Assembly: GCA_037447605.1 (NCBI GenBank)
Contig: CM074811.1
Span: 1,093,557-1,157,556 of the forward strand
DNA from: Zygnema circumcarinatum
Lineage: Eukaryota > Streptophyta > Zygnematophyceae > Zygnematales > Zygnemataceae
DNA length: 64,000 nucleotides
Direction: 5' to 3'
Position numbers and translations under genes: made by a program. The notes under the pieces were generated by a model that saw only the letters and a list, made by a program, of their open reading frames with translations, had not been told where the DNA came from and ran no database searches. Numbering within the stretch: the first letter of the stretch is position 1; each line of letters opens with the position of its first letter. This document shows, one piece after another, positions 42,723-55,189 of the stretch.

Positions 42723-43977
42723 TTCTTTGCTCTGACTTTCCCTCCTCTCTTCCCTTTCAGTTCGAAATGTTTTCCTCCCTCCCTTATCTTCCTCTCACTG
42801 CTTCTTTTTCTCCCGTTCCCCTCCCCTCTCTCTCCCTCTCCCTCTCCCTCCCTCTCGTCCTGTGTCCCTCTGCCCGCCCTCGCTCGCCGGCGGCAAAAGC
42901 GCGTTAATATTTGGCTCCAACGTCACATGCGTTTCCAGTAACGTCCCGTACAACGTTGGAACCACACACATGGAACCTTAACCGGCGGGTCAAAATTTGA
43001 CCTAGATCCGACTGTTGGGCCATTCAGCCCCTCCCAAGCGTGATGGTAGTGTGTGAGGGAGGGAGGGAGGGAGGGAGGGAGGGAGGGAACGAGGGCGCCA
43101 TATTGATATTATGGGCAGTCTAAGGGAAATCTAAACGAGTCAACGCATTGTCATTGAATGGTTGATTGATTGGGTTTACGATGGCGATGGTGAGAAATGT
43201 ACAGGGTCAAAGACAACATGGGGAACCCCGAGGAACCAACCGGTCACAATTTGATATAGGAGCAAAAGAAAAGCTTTGAGCGGAACTCTGCTATGGTGTC
43301 ATCCAAGGGGTAGGAGTAAGTGAGAAATCTGAAGTACCAGCGTGAAAATGTAATAAGTTTCCAGAAGTCGAATTAAAGCTACGAGCGGGATTCTGCAAGT
43401 GACTTGAAATCTAAAACGGTTGAGAGCCAAGAGTGGCCTGCGATTGGCTAAGTTCAGCAGTCATACACAACAGTGTGTTATCGGTTAAGTTCTGAGGATC
43501 GAAAGCGCTCGTCCTTGGAAGTAAGGGCACGGAGGAAGGGGAGGAGAATTGAGAGTACATCAACAGCCTATGGTTGATTGGAGAAGCAAATCGCTAACCC
43601 ATACTCATAGTGGTCATCGGTGCCATGTTGGCAATCAATAGCATACCAAGAGGCAATACATGTGAAGAAGAAAAGCCGTATCAACATCAGCATTTGGACA
43701 TTATTGCGTGCCAAGTGATCCGGACCCAAGGCCGCTTTGCTATTGAAATATTTTCAATGGAGAAAGTGGACACATTCATCACAACCTTTTTGAGCCAATT
43801 GAACCATTCGATATGTTGAACTTCGTTAAGGCCTTAAATCTCATTGTGTATTATTGGGCTTCATGACGACATTATCCACGGCTTATCCAAAAACAACCAT
43901 GAAACAGATGTTGTAAGTCCAGCCACAAGGTCAAAAAGGGGATCTATCTCTACTTTTGAGCCGCATTTTCGGGAAAG
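42723..43977. promoter_or_regulatory. Kinesin upstream region with a MITE-like remnant
   Basis: Pyrimidine-rich leader (42735-42860) directly upstream of the kinesin start. A (GGGA)n tract lies at about 43058-43088 and a decayed MITE-family arm at 43170-43255. No CACGTG is seen. No coding exon is recognised. Confidence 0.45.
43170..43255. mobile_element. Decayed arm of the MITE-like family, copy D
   Basis: Contains GATGGCGATGGTGAG, AAATGTACAGGGTC, CAACATGGGG and CGAGGAACCA. These appear in the same order as the right arm at 28501-28560 and at 62745-62815, but diverged. Confidence 0.55.
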
Positions 43978-46900
43978 CTACCCTCCTGTTGAACTGTGCT
44001 CTGCTTTCAGCCACGCAGTACACTCGTCCAACCCAGCAGTCGGATGGGCCAGCTGCCACTCCATTGCCTTCATGACCTGACCAGGTCAAAAGGGAGCCGC
44101 CAATTGTCAAAGGCATGAAGCTCATGAAGGAGCTGCACGAAACTGCTCCAAGACCTAAGCATTGTAACTATGATTCCAAAAACTGAATACCTTAACCAGT
44201 GCAAACACCGTTCAAGCTTCATTATGACAAAAAGAACTCGAGCAATTGCCTCGGTTTTGAGCTCCACAGACTTCTTCCGCTTCAGAACTCAACTGCCTTC
44301 ACGAGAAGCCAATTTCAGATTCCTATGAAATCCCCTATTTATGCAGGCAATGTGTTTAAGAATAAATCATACCCATTTGCCGATGGCAGGCCCACCCCCC
44401 TTCAACTTGAGCACTTCCATTAGCGCCTTCCCACCCAACAAGGGCTTCAACTCCCACGCCTTCTCCAGCTCTGAAGCAAGATGTGTAGACACGTTAGCTT
44501 GAGAATATTCCACTTGCAACTCTTCTTTGGCCTTCTGAAAAGAGTCACTTTCACTCTCAAAGAGACTGTGATGGAACAAAGAGAGAGAGAGAGAACACAA
44601 TGGACGGAGGGAGGAAAAAGGAAGGCAGGGCAACCGTCCTTTACCCAGGCTCTTCACCAGGGTTTCCAAATCCTGCCATCTGCTGCTCGGAGCATTTGCA
44701 CGCATCCTCTTATTAGACGAATTCGCGGCTCCCTCCAACTCCCCTCTCTCCCCTTCCTGCTCCGAGGGCACCTCCAAGGGCTTGTGAAGTACAGAGGAGA
44801 GCAGCAAAGCCGGTCGCCAGAGCTGCTTCACTCTGCGAACCAGTAACCCTGCAGCTCCACTATCCCACCTTTCACCAGTAAGGTATAAACAGAGTGCCAG
44901 TTCCTCTAACGAAGGTAATCCATTTCGTCCCTTTCAACTCCCCAATACTTTCCAACTTGACATAAACAAATACTGAAAGTGACAAGCACCTTATGTTCAA
45001 GCAGCCTACCGACTATGACGCGTTTCTCCGCAATAGACAAAATGGCTTCACTGCCACCTGTTCCCCCTCCCGAGCCCTCCCCCTCTCCTAGAAGCTTGCT
45101 TTCCAGAGAACACCACTCTTCAGCTGTCCTATGTAGCACAGCCACCTGCACACATAGAGCAGGGCTTAGAGCGGAGAAGCCTCGGAGATCAGGCGTAACT
45201 ATGCTCTCCAGTTCTGATTCTTCCAATTGGGGTTATACTGAGCGCATGGGACTGGTAATGGTTTTGTGTAGGTGAAGCAGTTGGCGTATTATCTGAGGTG
45301 TACTGAGCCACAATGTCCACTCACACTGCAATGTCTAGGTGGCAGCAAGGAGCTCATCGACACGCTACCCTGTTCTGTGTAGTGACAGTGCAACCTAATT
45401 CTTAGCCAATCCTTACATCGAAATCATGTTTATCGGTTTAAGGTACGACAGCATTTGATCTTCAGTTAGATAGGCAATATCATTCAATTCACACATGGCC
45501 CCATTGGGTTGTGGTAGTATTTCCGACAGTCTGTCCTCACAATCATCAGAATCATCAGCTCGGTTGATAAAAGGGCCACTTTCTGCCTAGCAAGGCTTCT
45601 GCCAATCCCCAACTTTGTTCGTGCATGCTATTCAGCCCCTCATGGCTTGCCTGTGATCTCCACCCCAACATAAAGCTCCTCTATACTTCCCCCCTGACCA
45701 AGCAAAAGCGGTCACTATTCACTATACCGTTTCAGCGTGGGAAGCTTTCAGCTTGAGCGACTCGCGAATGATGGCGGAGGAGACCGGCTCCTGTCCATAG
45801 CACCTCGGCCAGCATGCTTCAATATGGGATATGCTGTATCAGTCGGCATAAGACTGCTCTCGGCTCACAAATTAAGACAATAAGGGCTGCTGCACAACCT
45901 CTAGAAGAAGACAATACAGAGATGCATGCTTCGTTTCAAACCCCTTCCCATACCTCTCGTTTCTTTTTGTCCAAAAACGTAGTGTTCCTCAACGGGAGGA
46001 GCAGGCCTGCCAGCAAAGTGCACAGCTTCTCCTCCTCCTGCAACAAGTCGCCACATTCCCTCTGAACCGCTACATGAGGGTTTTTTGAGGAATCAAACAG
46101 GCTGGAAAGTCATGCAGACATAGTCACAATGTCGATTGGGTTGAAAAAGACTGGTTCACATGTAATGTTGGTAATATTTGGAAAGTACCTCCAAGTACGG
46201 GCCTCCTCTCGCTATCTCTGTTTGATGAAGTGTCTCTGAGACTTCTGTGAGCATCCCCACACAGCGGCTGGCCCAGTTCCTTTGCATGATTACTACAAGT
46301 AGAATTCATAAGAAACAACCTACTGATTGATGAGTTCAGTGACGAAGTTACGAGCAAGCCTTACTAAGGCCTGCCTTCTATCTCCGAAACTCTATCAGCT
46401 AAGTGCGAAGAAAAGTTTCAGATTCAGCATATGGTTGAGGAGGAGCACTTCAGACGATAATAACAAGGAGGGCCAGATCCTGTGAGCTTCTAAATTCTTC
46501 CGCCTCACTCATATGCTGAAAATCTCTTCCCCCTACTCCCTTACAACAATTGCCTCACTTCCTCCCTGTTGCTTCAGACCTTTTACCTTGAAATACACAA
46601 CTAAGATACTCTCGCAGCTGTACTAAGTTCCTTACCATGAGGGATGAAACGTATGTGAGTGAGATTTAAACGATGAGCTCCTCTCTACCATAGAAGGCAA
46701 CTCCAAACATATGCTGCAGTACGAGAGGTGAATAAGAGACACACCTTCCCCAGTCTGCCGGCAAAGGAGGGGCCGCCCCCTGCGGTACAGAGAAGATGGC
46801 TGGAAAGAGAAGAAGCTCCTCCAAGCGCCGCATAGCGAGAGTGGGGTCCCTACCACCCATCATCAGCTCTACCTGCACTACCCCTCCTTCCATCCCAGCA

Positions 46901-49900
46901 ATTGCCGAACCTTACTTGTTTGGCAGATTTAACAGCACGCATCATCAATATGACTTAACAGGACTAGAGTTAACCGCAATAATGTTTACAGAATCTGATT
47001 CAGATGAAATTTCCAGTCCATTGCTTCACATGCACAGTGGCCTCTAAGCTTCCTCCTGGGAGTTAAAGCAGAGAGCATAGAGGCACACTTCTCCGACCTG
47101 CTTGAGATTCTTAAGTCTCCACATACCTCCTTTCCAATCCTCTCTCGGCTAATTTTCATTGCAAGAGCCGTCCTCACTTCCTCCAGGCGAGCTGCTGCGA
47201 TCAATTCTTCATCCATTGAAAAGCCAAACCTTGCGGCTGCACAGCACCCGAATCAACAACTCAGGCACAGCTTCTGCTTGAGCTCTGACAAGAAAAAGTG
47301 AGCAGATAACCACTGTCTTTTCAGAGACGCTAAGTTTGCTGCTCAACTGAAGAACACGGCAAAAAGAAAAGGGGAGTACCAAATCTGACAGAACGAAGCA
47401 CCCGCAAGGGATCGTCCAAAAAAGTTTGCTTAGGGGGCAAGGGAGTGCGCACAATTCCAGCTTTCAAATCAGAGATCCCTGCAGCAGCAGTCAGCAATAG
47501 GAGAAATTGAGAAGACTGCGGATTATTGTCTGAAAAAAGGAAGGGCTTCCCCTTTCTCCTTCTCCCACAAGCAAGAGTTGAAGGGCTAAACGAGCCCACA
47601 CATTCAACGAAAGCCGCTGGACAGGCAAGACCCCACCTCTGCCTGTGAGATCCTCCACCTTGCCGGTGTTTACGTTGTAAAACAAGCTGTTTCCCTCGCA
47701 ACCCAACAGCAAATCCTCCAGAATCATCACAAGCTGCCTACTGAACATGAAAAAAACAAAACGAAAAAGGAACATAGGAAGCAATGAATGCTAATGCTTC
47801 CTAATTTCCTGAATCTGGCAACATTCCCAGCACTCGCACAGAGCCCACCTGTTGATAGTGAGGTCTCTCCTCAGAGCATCCTCCTCAGCTGTTCCAAATG
47901 CCTGTTATGCTTCCGCTCCCCCCATGCCCCTTATTCCCTGCTTTCTTAAACTATGCCACACTGCGGCTGCTTGATTCAACCATTCACCAGAAAGGACTTC
48001 ACAATTTCGGCTCCTATCTCACCATAGTGGGAATGCGTGAATCTTCTGAATACGACTCTGCGCGGAGATTCACAAAGTCGATCCAATGGCCATGCACGCG
48101 CATAGTGGCTGTTTCCAAGTGCTTTGACTGCTGTGGGTTGCTGCAGACCCTCCACTCCCTGTCTCTATTGGCGAACTCTCTCAACGGAGCTACTTCAAAG
48201 GTTCGCAATGTATGACAGTCAATTTGTGCAGAGCCATTAAAACTCTGGAATTTTAAGATCTTCAAACAACACATAATGTGCATAACTTCAGAGGTGTAAA
48301 ACGGACACATCTCACAAATAGAAGGCAAGAGATCATCCACAGTGCAGACGCAAGATGCTGTCGATGATGATGATGCAGATGATTGCCCAGCGAATGCTGT
48401 CACAATGATGCGCATGAAATCCTTTAAGAATGAAAATTCTTTACATTGTTCCCGCAAATTATTAGGAAGCTCTACAACGCTTAACGACCTAGAATTACCT
48501 TTTAATGACTCCAATGCTTCCCGTCTGTAACTGCTGAAGCTGCAGATACTCGTTCACCATCTTAGCAAACTCTTCACCCATCATGTTGTCAAGAGCAATG
48601 TCAATGTCATGGCTGTCCCTACCAATCAGCTGCAAACAGTTAAAAACACAACAACTGGTAAGGGCACATAACGACCCCTTGGCCTGTCGATCATGATCCA
48701 GTGCATGACTTTGCTACAAAACGGCTTACCACCCCAGCAAGATAGTAGAGTACAGGGCCCAAGGTTGCCTGCCTGAACGACCGGCAAAGTCGGCCTTTCA
48801 AGTAACAATACCTTCGCATCTACAACCTTGCCTCTGACTGCAAGGTCGGCCAGCCATAACTGTTGGAAATCATCTAAAGTCTGCATAGTTACTTCATCCC
48901 TGACTCCGACTCGTGGCCCTAATTCAACATCTTTGTTTCTGACCATATTCCAAACTCTAGTAACTAATCTGACTTTAAACCTATATCCTATACCTATATC
49001 TAACTCCAATTCTTAACTTAGCCTAAGCATAGCCCAAATATTCAAATGCTAGCTCCAATTCTAGCGCAATGATTTACCTAGCTCCAATTGCACCCTGACT
49101 ATAACCATCGCCATAAAGCGTCTCCTACCTGTAACCCTTAACTAAAGTGAACTCTATCAATTTTGTCTCTAACGCAAGTCACAGTGCTGAATCAAACCTT
49201 CACTCGAATTCAACGTCAAATTACCCCATGCGCTGGCTCTAGCTTCAGCCTTAACCTTATCACTAGCGCAAACTTTTCCCCCGTTTCAGTTCTAACCCCA
49301 AGCCAGGCTATGCACAACTCTAAGCCTTATCCTGGCCCAAGAACTACACTGCATCAGCATTTGCGTAAGTATGGTATGCCCTCATACCTTATCTCGCACC
49401 CAGCCCCCTGCAACTCGTAGCTGCGTTGTAAGTCCATACTGCCGCACTACTGCAAGGAGAGTCTGGAATATGCGTTCCTCCAGCTCCGTCAATTGTATAT
49501 CCTCCTTCACGTCTCCTACAATCCGAGACTGCCCTGACGCCATAGCCGCAGTAACAGTATGAACAAGGGACACCCTACAAAGCTCACTGGATGAAACCCT
49601 AAGTCCCTTGGCAGCAAAATCAGAAAACCCACTATCAGATCTCAATTTTCTAAACACGCAGCTCTGTCCATCGCCATACCCAGACCCTCCCTTGCACGTA
49701 TTCCCCCACAAAACTGGGATCCAAGCAGAACTTGGAGAGTTCAACGCCCTCCTGCACCCAGAACCTGCGAGAGGCAGCCTCAGAGGCGCGCCCTCAGCAA
49801 CAATGCCCTTTCTGACCCTCCTAGCGAGAGCCCCCCATGGCGCACCCCCTCTGCCTGCAGCGCGCGAGGCGAGGCGCAAAGGCCCCGCTGGAGCCGGCAG

Positions 49901-49924
49901 CCATGGCGGCAGCCATGGAGCCAT
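43978..49924 (-). CDS. CCA-adding tRNA nucleotidyltransferase
   Basis: Multi-exon minus-strand gene, class II polymerase family, which adds or repairs the 3' CCA of tRNAs. Exon 1 (49388-49924) ends in LRVAGGWVRDK, the nucleotide-binding GG-VRD motif. The exon at 48499-48629 holds LIGRDSHDIDIALDNMMGEE with the catalytic D-x-D. Further: SKHLETATMRV and WIDFVNLRAE (about 48030-48130), EEDALRRDLTINR (about 47840-47890), LFYNVNTGKVEDLTGRG, FLDDPLRVLRSVRFG, MDEELIAAARLEEVRTAL, MKISRERIGKEV (about 47130) and ELMMGGRDPTLAMRRLEELL (46.8 kb). The tail exon has WQLAHPTAG with TAG at 43978-43980. Exon borders from 43978 to 46700 are only partly resolved. The first 127 codons are Ala/Arg/Gly-rich, like organelle targeting. 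An internal Met (49541-49543, MASGQSR) could give a cytosolic form, as known for plant homologs. Confidence 0.93.
48900..49340. repeat. Degenerate CTAA/CCTAA-rich intronic sequence
   Basis: Intron of the CCA-adding enzyme gene. Words such as CTAACTCC, TTAACTTAGCCTAAGC, TAACCCTTAAC and CTAACCCCAAGCC recur at roughly 6-base spacing without a clean array. It may be decayed telomere-type repeat. Confidence 0.35.
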
Positions 49925-51709
49925 GCCTGCCTGCCGGCCATGGCCATGCTACCATGACCCACTCTCACAGTCCAAACCTGGACCTTGCCAAGTTTGCAAC
50001 TTGTCGGCCCGGTTGGCGGGCGGCGGTTTGGGGGGAAAAACCTCCGTCCTTCGTTGGTTTGAAACCTGGAATCTGATAGTTTTCGATTGGCTGAAGGGGA
50101 GCCAAGGACCATTAACATTGCGCCACGTTGGGTATAATTTTTGTTTATGTTTTGAAGAGTTATGTTTTAAATTTTACTTAAAAAAATACAAGCAATAGAA
50201 CTCTATCTCCGTTGTAGTCTAGTCGGTTAGGATACTCGGCTCTCACCCGAGCGACCCGGGTTCAAATCCCGGCAACGGAATCGCTCCCGAGTGACTACAC
50301 AATCTTTTGCTTTTTGGCAATGTCAGAAAGCACAGCTGCTTGGATGGGTCGGGATTACGTTTAACAGACTTTTCAGCAGCTTCTCCTTTTTTTCTTTCTT
50401 TTCAAAAAGGGCAACTTGCACGCCCTCATGCAGCAGCGAACATCGCGGAGGTTTGGCAGCGGGTGGCCACTTTCTCGACTTTTCAGTGACGCAAGTTGCC
50501 ACTTTCGCTTTACAAGTACTTCAATTCATTTGCATTAGCTAAGCACAGCAAACATTTCAGCTTTTCCACTTCAGTCAATGACCAAAATTTCAAAGCTGAA
50601 CTCGCCTGTGTGACTGTGTCATGGCTTTCAGAAACTTTTGCTCATCACTTCCTTGCATCGGTATGAAGTCATATGACATTACCAACAGAGTCTGCATTCT
50701 GCAAGCTTCACATGCTGCCCACAAACACTTGGGAGCTCAGATGCCACCGCCATCCTTCACACTCCATGAAGTCTTCCAGGGGCAATGATTCGTTTGGGAG
50801 AAGCTACTACGTTTATTTATTTATTTACTTACCAATCCAATTCGCTAGGGCTACAAGGTATGTACTCTTCCAAACGGTAAAAACTCTACTTTTTACTCTA
50901 TCTCTGCTGTGGGATTGAGCCGGAATTCCAACAATTTTTTGGGAACCTGCCCAGCACCTCCTTAGAAAGGGAAAACGGAGCACGTTCACCTCCTGGCTGC
51001 AAAACTTCAGATCTTTCCCTTCTAAAAAAAAAATAAAAGAAAAAGTGACAAGGGGAACAAAGAATGGAAAAGACTCCACACGCTCTCGCTAACCATCAAA
51101 CTTGGAGCCCTTATTTTCACAAATCGGACTCCTCCCTTTCTTACATCTCCACAATTACATCTTTACAGCGCTCCCTTTCCCACTGCTCTCGTTCTCCCTC
51201 TCCCTCTCTCTCTCTCTCCCTCCCTCTCCTCCGCTCCTCCCCCCTCCGGAGGCCCACATGGGTCACGACTCGTCGACTGCATGTGAACCGGCCGTTAAAC
51301 TGAAACTGAAATCTCGGCTGTCCGACCCACGCCCCACTTTCTGAACGGCGAGCTCTACAGGCTCAAGCAGGCAAACAGTCACTTCAGAGAGCTGCTGGTG
51401 GGGGGGGGAGGGAAGGGGAGAAAGGAAGTCGACATGGATTTTATAGGAGGCAATAGCGAGGCGAACTACATTCAGAAGTGCCTTTGCCGCCCACGCAGAA
51501 AGGAGGGTTTGGTAGCAGAAGTATGCCAGCCCTGTACAGCATCACAAGGAAGGAAGGTTTTTTAGTGGATATATGGGTTTTTAGGATTTTTAGGTGAAAT
51601 TCTGTGAAATTTTGTATTTTCTCACATTGTCTAACTAGGTCCCCCCTTATATTTTCATTTTAGGAAGTTATGGTTACGCAAATAGTCAACCACGTCTTTA
51701 AATTCGTTG
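49925..51709. other. Intergenic region with tRNA gene
   Basis: Apart from tRNA-Glu at 50208-50280, no gene is recognised. The first 200 bases are the GC-rich 5' flank of the CCA-adding enzyme gene, with CCACGTT near 50122. (TTTA)n lies at 50812-50826 and a CT-rich stretch at 51185-51245. Confidence 0.45.
50208..50280 (+). tRNA. trnE-CUC: tRNA-Glu (anticodon CUC)
   Basis: 73 nt folding as a cloverleaf. The acceptor stem pairs TCCGTTG (50208-50214) with CAACGGA (50273-50279), with discriminator A at 50280. The anticodon stem CTCGG/CCGAG encloses the loop CTCTCAC, anticodon CTC at 50242-50244. The T arm contains GGTTCAAATC. It is intronless, with no encoded CCA. A TTTT tract at 50304-50307 is a plausible Pol III stop. 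CAA about 20 bases upstream fits plant tRNA promoters. It is nuclear-cytosolic in type. Confidence 0.97.
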
Positions 51710-54634
51710 TTAGTCTCGCAATAAGATTGAAATTTCCATACCAATGGATGGGAGGAAAAAGACCGCGAAGCCAACAGAGAGCCACGCCGCCATGAAGGAA
51801 AATGCTTGCGCCGCGTAAATCAACCCATCGTATACAAATACCTGCTCGCATAGAACACCTCCNNNNNNNNNNNNNNNNNNNNNNNNNNNNNNNNNNNNNN
51901 NNNNNNNNNNNNNNNNNNNNNNNNNNNNNNNNNNNNNNNNNNNNNNNNNNNNNNNNNNNNNNAGATGAGGAAGGTCCACATCGTCCTGAGCTCGTCCTTA
52001 GTGCGCGAGTCGGAGGTGAACAAGTCCGCGATCTGCATTTGGAAGGCCCAATAGACCGCCCCTATGCACACGCCTGCAAGGGCGAGGGAGGGCTCACATC
52101 AGGAGGATGATCTTCCCCATTGAATCATTTTCCAAATGCTTTCGATTGTTCAGTGATCAAATTTTATCACCCCCCCTTCTCTCTCTCTCACTCGCACTCT
52201 CTCGCTTTCTCTCTCTCTCGAATGAAGAAAGCATACAATGACCATTACCGACAAGAACAATAAAGCCGTGACAGACAAGAGGAAACCCATCTAAAGAAAG
52301 AAATCGAAACCGCTTTTCCAAAGCGACCGAACTGTAAAAAAAAGAATGAAAATCCCAAAAAAAAGAAAAAAAAACCCAAAGGAAAACAAGCACTTTCACT
52401 CAAGTAAATGCTCCAACCAGAACACCAACCACCAAACGAAATGAAAAAGGAAGGGCTCACCTACAAAGGCACCCATGAAAAGGAGCCTATCTGTCATTTC
52501 CTGCAGCCCTCTATGTGCCTTCTTCCTCTCCTCCTCCGACTTCGCCCCCTCTCTCTGCCCCGCCAGTTCGCTCCCTACAATTGTTCCTGCTGTTGCAAAG
52601 CCGTCGGCAAAGTACACAGTCACCATCCAAAGCTGCATGGCCACCTGGTGGGCTGCCACAGCATGCACTCCCAAACTGGTGACGCAAGCAAGCACGAGGA
52701 AGAAGGAGGCCTGCAGAGGGGGGGGGAGTTTGAGTAACGGAGTGAGTGGGATATGGTACATTTTGCAGTTGAAGGGGAACTGGCTACGTTCTGTTTACTT
52801 CAGCTCACTTCGAAGCCCCGGAATGCCTTCTCGCAGCATTAGAAAAGAAGAAAACGTAAGTGGGACGTTTGTGAGTTTTCGCATTCTGAAGGAGAAGGTG
52901 AAGTTTCCTACCTGAACAAGAGCAGTGCGGAGCATCGTACTAAGCCCGTCCCATGCAAACTTCCAAAAGCTCTCCTTCACGCTGTCCACCTCCACTTCAT
53001 CCTCCTCTCCCCCCCACTCTTTCCTTCTCGGCCTCTCTTCCCACTGCCCACCCGCCACTCTCACAGCTCCTTCTGTCAAAGGAGGGAGAGCCTGCCCTCC
53101 CTCCCACTCCCCTCCATCTCCACTCAATGGCTCACTGATTGAGATACTTCTCCCATCAGTCGTTTGATTCTGAATCTTCCCTGTTGACTCGCTCCCTTCC
53201 AGCAAGGGCTCACTTCCGTAACTTAACTCCTTCGAAAAAAACCATAAACGCCAAAACCGCAGCAATTTTTTTGGAAAAATTCGGATTTTTCCTCTGCCTG
53301 CAGAAGGAGGCAGCGCCAAAATGCAGGCGAAAGCGAGGAGAGAGAAGGAGGAGGAGGCGATGAGGCTACCCAAACCAACTCCTCGAATTCCGAGATCAAA
53401 TACAAAGAGGGCGAGGTAGCTGAGTACGACATCTAGAGTGAGTCGCGCTATTTGTAGCCCAGCCACGAGATAGACTCTCTGCAGCAAGCAGCAATCAGGC
53501 AACCCATAATCAAACTCAAATTTGCTTTACTTCTCCTGGTCAACGGTCAACGGCTTTCTCCTTGCCCCAAACCACTTCCTGATGTCGACTTTCCCACTGT
53601 TTGAAGCAGAAAAATAAGAAAGAAAAGGAAGGAAAATCCTCCTTGCTGCCTCACCTTATATCCCTGTAGTATCCCCGAGGTGCACATTGCGAGAAGCTGA
53701 GGGAGTACTCCCAGAACTCGTAGAGTGAAGTATTGCTGAGCCGGAACTAAGGCTTCAGGGGCCGCCTTTAGAAGCAAAAAAATGGGCCCCTCTAACGCCC
53801 ATAGAAGGAGAGCTGCCACCACTCCCATAATTGAAGCGCTCACAAGTGCAAGCCGAATCCGTACACCTACTTCGTTCCAAGCACGGGCTCCGACTACTTT
53901 GCTTACCTGCAGGGAGGGAAAGTGGTAGAGAAATTTCAAGTTTTCGGGTCCTACGAACCTTCGGCAGTGTGAATTACGAATGCGTGGGAGAGAGAGAGGG
54001 AGGCTGTGCATAATCATACAAAGAAACCTGAGGGAAGGAGAAGGTTGAAAGGTGCGGGTTATCATTCTATTTTAAGGATATCCTTTATATATCGGGGAGG
54101 GAGTCTCTCACCTTCGCTGTAACTCCCACAACCAGGAAATTGAAGACGACAGTGGCAGCATTGGTGGCAGCTGCATGGGGCAACGGAGCAACATATCTAG
54201 GCCACTGCTCAGGTGATATTCTCAAATTTTAAGCCTCTAAAACGGCTGATAAAGCAAGTGACATTAAAACCAAGGGAGTTTCTAGCTCCCCACCCCTCCC
54301 CCCCACCCACCCCTCCGTTTCCCCCCTCCCTCCCTCCCCCATCCTTCCTAAACCTCTCCGCCTCTTTCTCCCACCCATCTTCCTCCCTTCCTCACTCTCC
54401 TATGCCCTCACTCTCTCTCTCTCGCTTCCTCTCGCTTTCCTTACTTGCAACGACAGCCCATGCTGCAACGAGCTCTGCTGCCTTGTGGCCGAGAAATGCT
54501 GTCTGGATGGTGATGGCGATCGGAGCACCGCTTTGGAGCAGAATGGATGGCAGGGCGAGTCGAAGAAGAGCGCTGTAATGCACGGCGGGGTTTTCGCTTC
54601 CTTTCCAGATGTGACCCAGAAAGGGAATTCCCAT
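51710..54634 (-). CDS. MATE-family efflux transporter (interrupted by assembly gap)
   Basis: Minus-strand exons 54445-54634, 54112-54170, 53655-53906, 52912-53478, 52461-52710, then 52073 down into the N gap 51863-51962, and 51710-51862 after it. Phases agree up to the gap. MATE landmarks: LRLALPSILLQSGAPI, TNAATVVFNFLVVGV, VSKVVGARAWNEVGVRIRLA, RVLGVLPQLLAMCTSGILQGY, FDLGIRGVGLGSLIAS, VHAVAAHQVAMQLWMVTVYF and DGFATAGTIVGSELAGQ. These membrane proteins export organic cations or acids by Na+ or H+ antiport. The order and motifs are closest to the plant DTX/DinF-like group. A hydrophilic insertion of about 90 residues lies between membrane helices in the 189-codon exon (about 52980-53270). The N-terminus (Met 54634) and the C-terminal stop at 51710 are tentative. 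The gap hides an unknown amount of coding sequence. Confidence 0.85.
51863..51962. other. Assembly gap (100 N) in MATE coding region
   Basis: A run of exactly 100 N, a conventional scaffold-gap size. The true length is unknown. Coding sequence reads up to it from both sides. Confidence 0.99.
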
Positions 54635-55127
54635 TTGCGAGGGAGCCTCTCAAATTTTAGGGTTTCAAAGCTTGGCAGAGTAAATGAAGCGTTTAAAGCT
54701 GAATGCTCCTCCTCCCCCCTCCCCTCAATACGTATCCTGCACCCTCATCCACGGCCACCAAGTAGATCAGTTTATACCTCATACCTTTCATGCCAACCGA
54801 GGATGAAGGGAACAGAGGTCCTTCCTCGTTTTCATTCCTCCGAGCTGCAATTTTCTTTAATGATAATCTGAGAAGCCTCTGTGACTTGAATCCGCTTCCA
54901 CAGTGACAGTTAACAGCTTACGAGGAAAGAAATGTCACCTCTCCAATAAGCAGCTGGAGCCCGCCCAGCAACTGTCAATACACTAAGTGAAAAAAGCCGA
55001 GAGATGTGAGGTCCTCGGATAAAAAAGAGAACGAGAGGGAAAGAAAATTTAACACCTCCCTAAGAGGGAGAGAAAGAGATATAGAGTGAGAAGAGTGCGA
55101 CGGAGAGAGGGAGACTTTACTCACCTC

Positions 55128-55189
<62 letters not shown>

